From contig NZ_VUNZ01000001.1 in assembly GCF_008386505.1 (NCBI RefSeq), forward strand, positions 372,001 through 436,000: a stretch of DNA of 64,000 nt. The letters run 5' to 3'. Position 1 is the stretch's first letter, and the number at the start of each line of letters is the position of its first letter. Of the stretch, positions 63,696-64,000 are shown in pieces. The notes below the pieces were generated by a model. That model was given only the letters and a program-made list of their open reading frames with translations. It did no database searches and had not been told where the DNA came from. This DNA comes from Chryseobacterium sediminis. GTDB taxonomy: Bacteria > Bacteroidota > Bacteroidia > Flavobacteriales > Weeksellaceae. The translations under genes and the position numbers were made by a program.

Positions 63696-64000
63696 ATGGA
63701 ACAAATAATCATCATCGGTTTATTAATCATTCTTGTTTTAGTTCTTGTAGACAAAAAATTTTCAATCAATATCCGTGGAAAAGATAATGTTACTAAAACT
63801 AAGAATCTACCGTCTATTATGGGAGATACAAAACAAAGAGAAAGACAAGCATCGCCAATCGATACGAATGAGAGACAAAATGAATCTACTTTACAAGCAG
63901 AATATATTTTTGAATCAGAAACCAGAGAAGCTGAATTTGATACTATGGGTCAGACTAAAAATCTGGATGATATCCTAGTTAAAAATGATGAATGGGAGCA
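63696..64000 (+). CDS. TraD-like conjugal transfer protein, 3' part off the window
   Basis: From the ATG at 63696 the frame is open to the right edge (101 codons). It has one N-terminal membrane helix (MEQIIIIGLLIILVLVLVDK), then an acidic, Gln/Glu-rich region without recognised motifs. Its position after DUF3408, 11 bp downstream, matches the TraD slot in Bacteroidota transfer operons. The assignment is positional. Confidence 0.6.
   Translation, partial: MEQIIIIGLLIILVLVLVDKKFSINIRGKDNVTKTKNLPSIMGDTKQRERQASPIDTNERQNESTLQAEYIFESETREAEFDTMGQTKNLDDILVKNDEWE

Overview
The window looks like a chromosomal segment from the phylum Bacteroidota, family Weeksellaceae/Flavobacteriaceae, most like Chryseobacterium. 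The reasons are the low GC content, promoters of the TTG / TAnnTTTG type, type IX secretion (T9SS) C-terminal sorting domains, a SusC/SusD pair, DUF6443-type RHS proteins, and a Bacteroidota-style conjugative module (RteC, TraG-like coupling protein, MobB/MobA, ParA, DUF3408). This assignment rests on gene content I recognise; no database search was run.

Region 1 (1-9864) looks like ordinary chromosome. It holds a mutagenesis cassette (a DnaE-type polymerase running off the left edge, DinB, and a divergent LexA/CI-like S24 regulator), alkB, a DUF1275 membrane protein, a cysteine-free Crp/Fnr regulator divergent from pckA, and a gcvH - gcvT - gcvH-like - methyltransferase run. The gcvT is frameshifted, and the second GcvH-like protein lacks the lipoyl lysine.

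Region 2 (about 10.4 kb to beyond 64 kb) is most simply read as one end of an integrative conjugative element (ICE). The left module is a small HTH protein, a DUF4099/DUF3945 protein and topoisomerase III. The right module is RteC, a VirD4/TraG-like coupling protein, relaxase MobB, MobA, an oriT-like inverted repeat, ParA, DUF3408 and the start of a TraD-like gene. No integrase or tra pore genes lie in the window, so the element's ends are not established.

The 42 kb between these modules is cargo. (a) 14.4-15.7 kb: a decayed alkB fragment and a lipoprotein with a glycine-zipper tail, next to a four-helix membrane protein. (b) 16.2-25.6 kb: a T9SS-sorted repeat protein, two giant secreted RHS-type proteins (the second ending in a toxin-like tip) and a probable immunity gene. 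(c) 26.0-29.5 kb: a frameshifted second DUF3945 gene, another T9SS protein and a truncated HTH gene, which together look like a recombination scar. (d) 29.5-45.0 kb: a defence island on the minus strand. It holds an unassigned six-gene operon (PD-(D/E)XK-like protein, unknown, SF1 helicase, small PD-(D/E)XK nuclease, helical protein, DUF3800), a SIR2-HerA pair, a single-chain type IIG-like restriction-modification enzyme and an XRE regulator. (e) 45.0-56.7 kb: a SusC/SusD/S9-peptidase operon behind a long structured leader, converging on a four-gene operon of small Cys-containing exported proteins plus a MauE/DoxX membrane protein, and a TPR-AraC regulator.

The strongest candidate for an undescribed system is the six-gene operon at 29503-36936. 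Its genes are tightly packed, it combines a helicase with nuclease-like folds and an RNase H-like DUF3800 protein, and it sits directly beside SIR2-HerA and a restriction enzyme.
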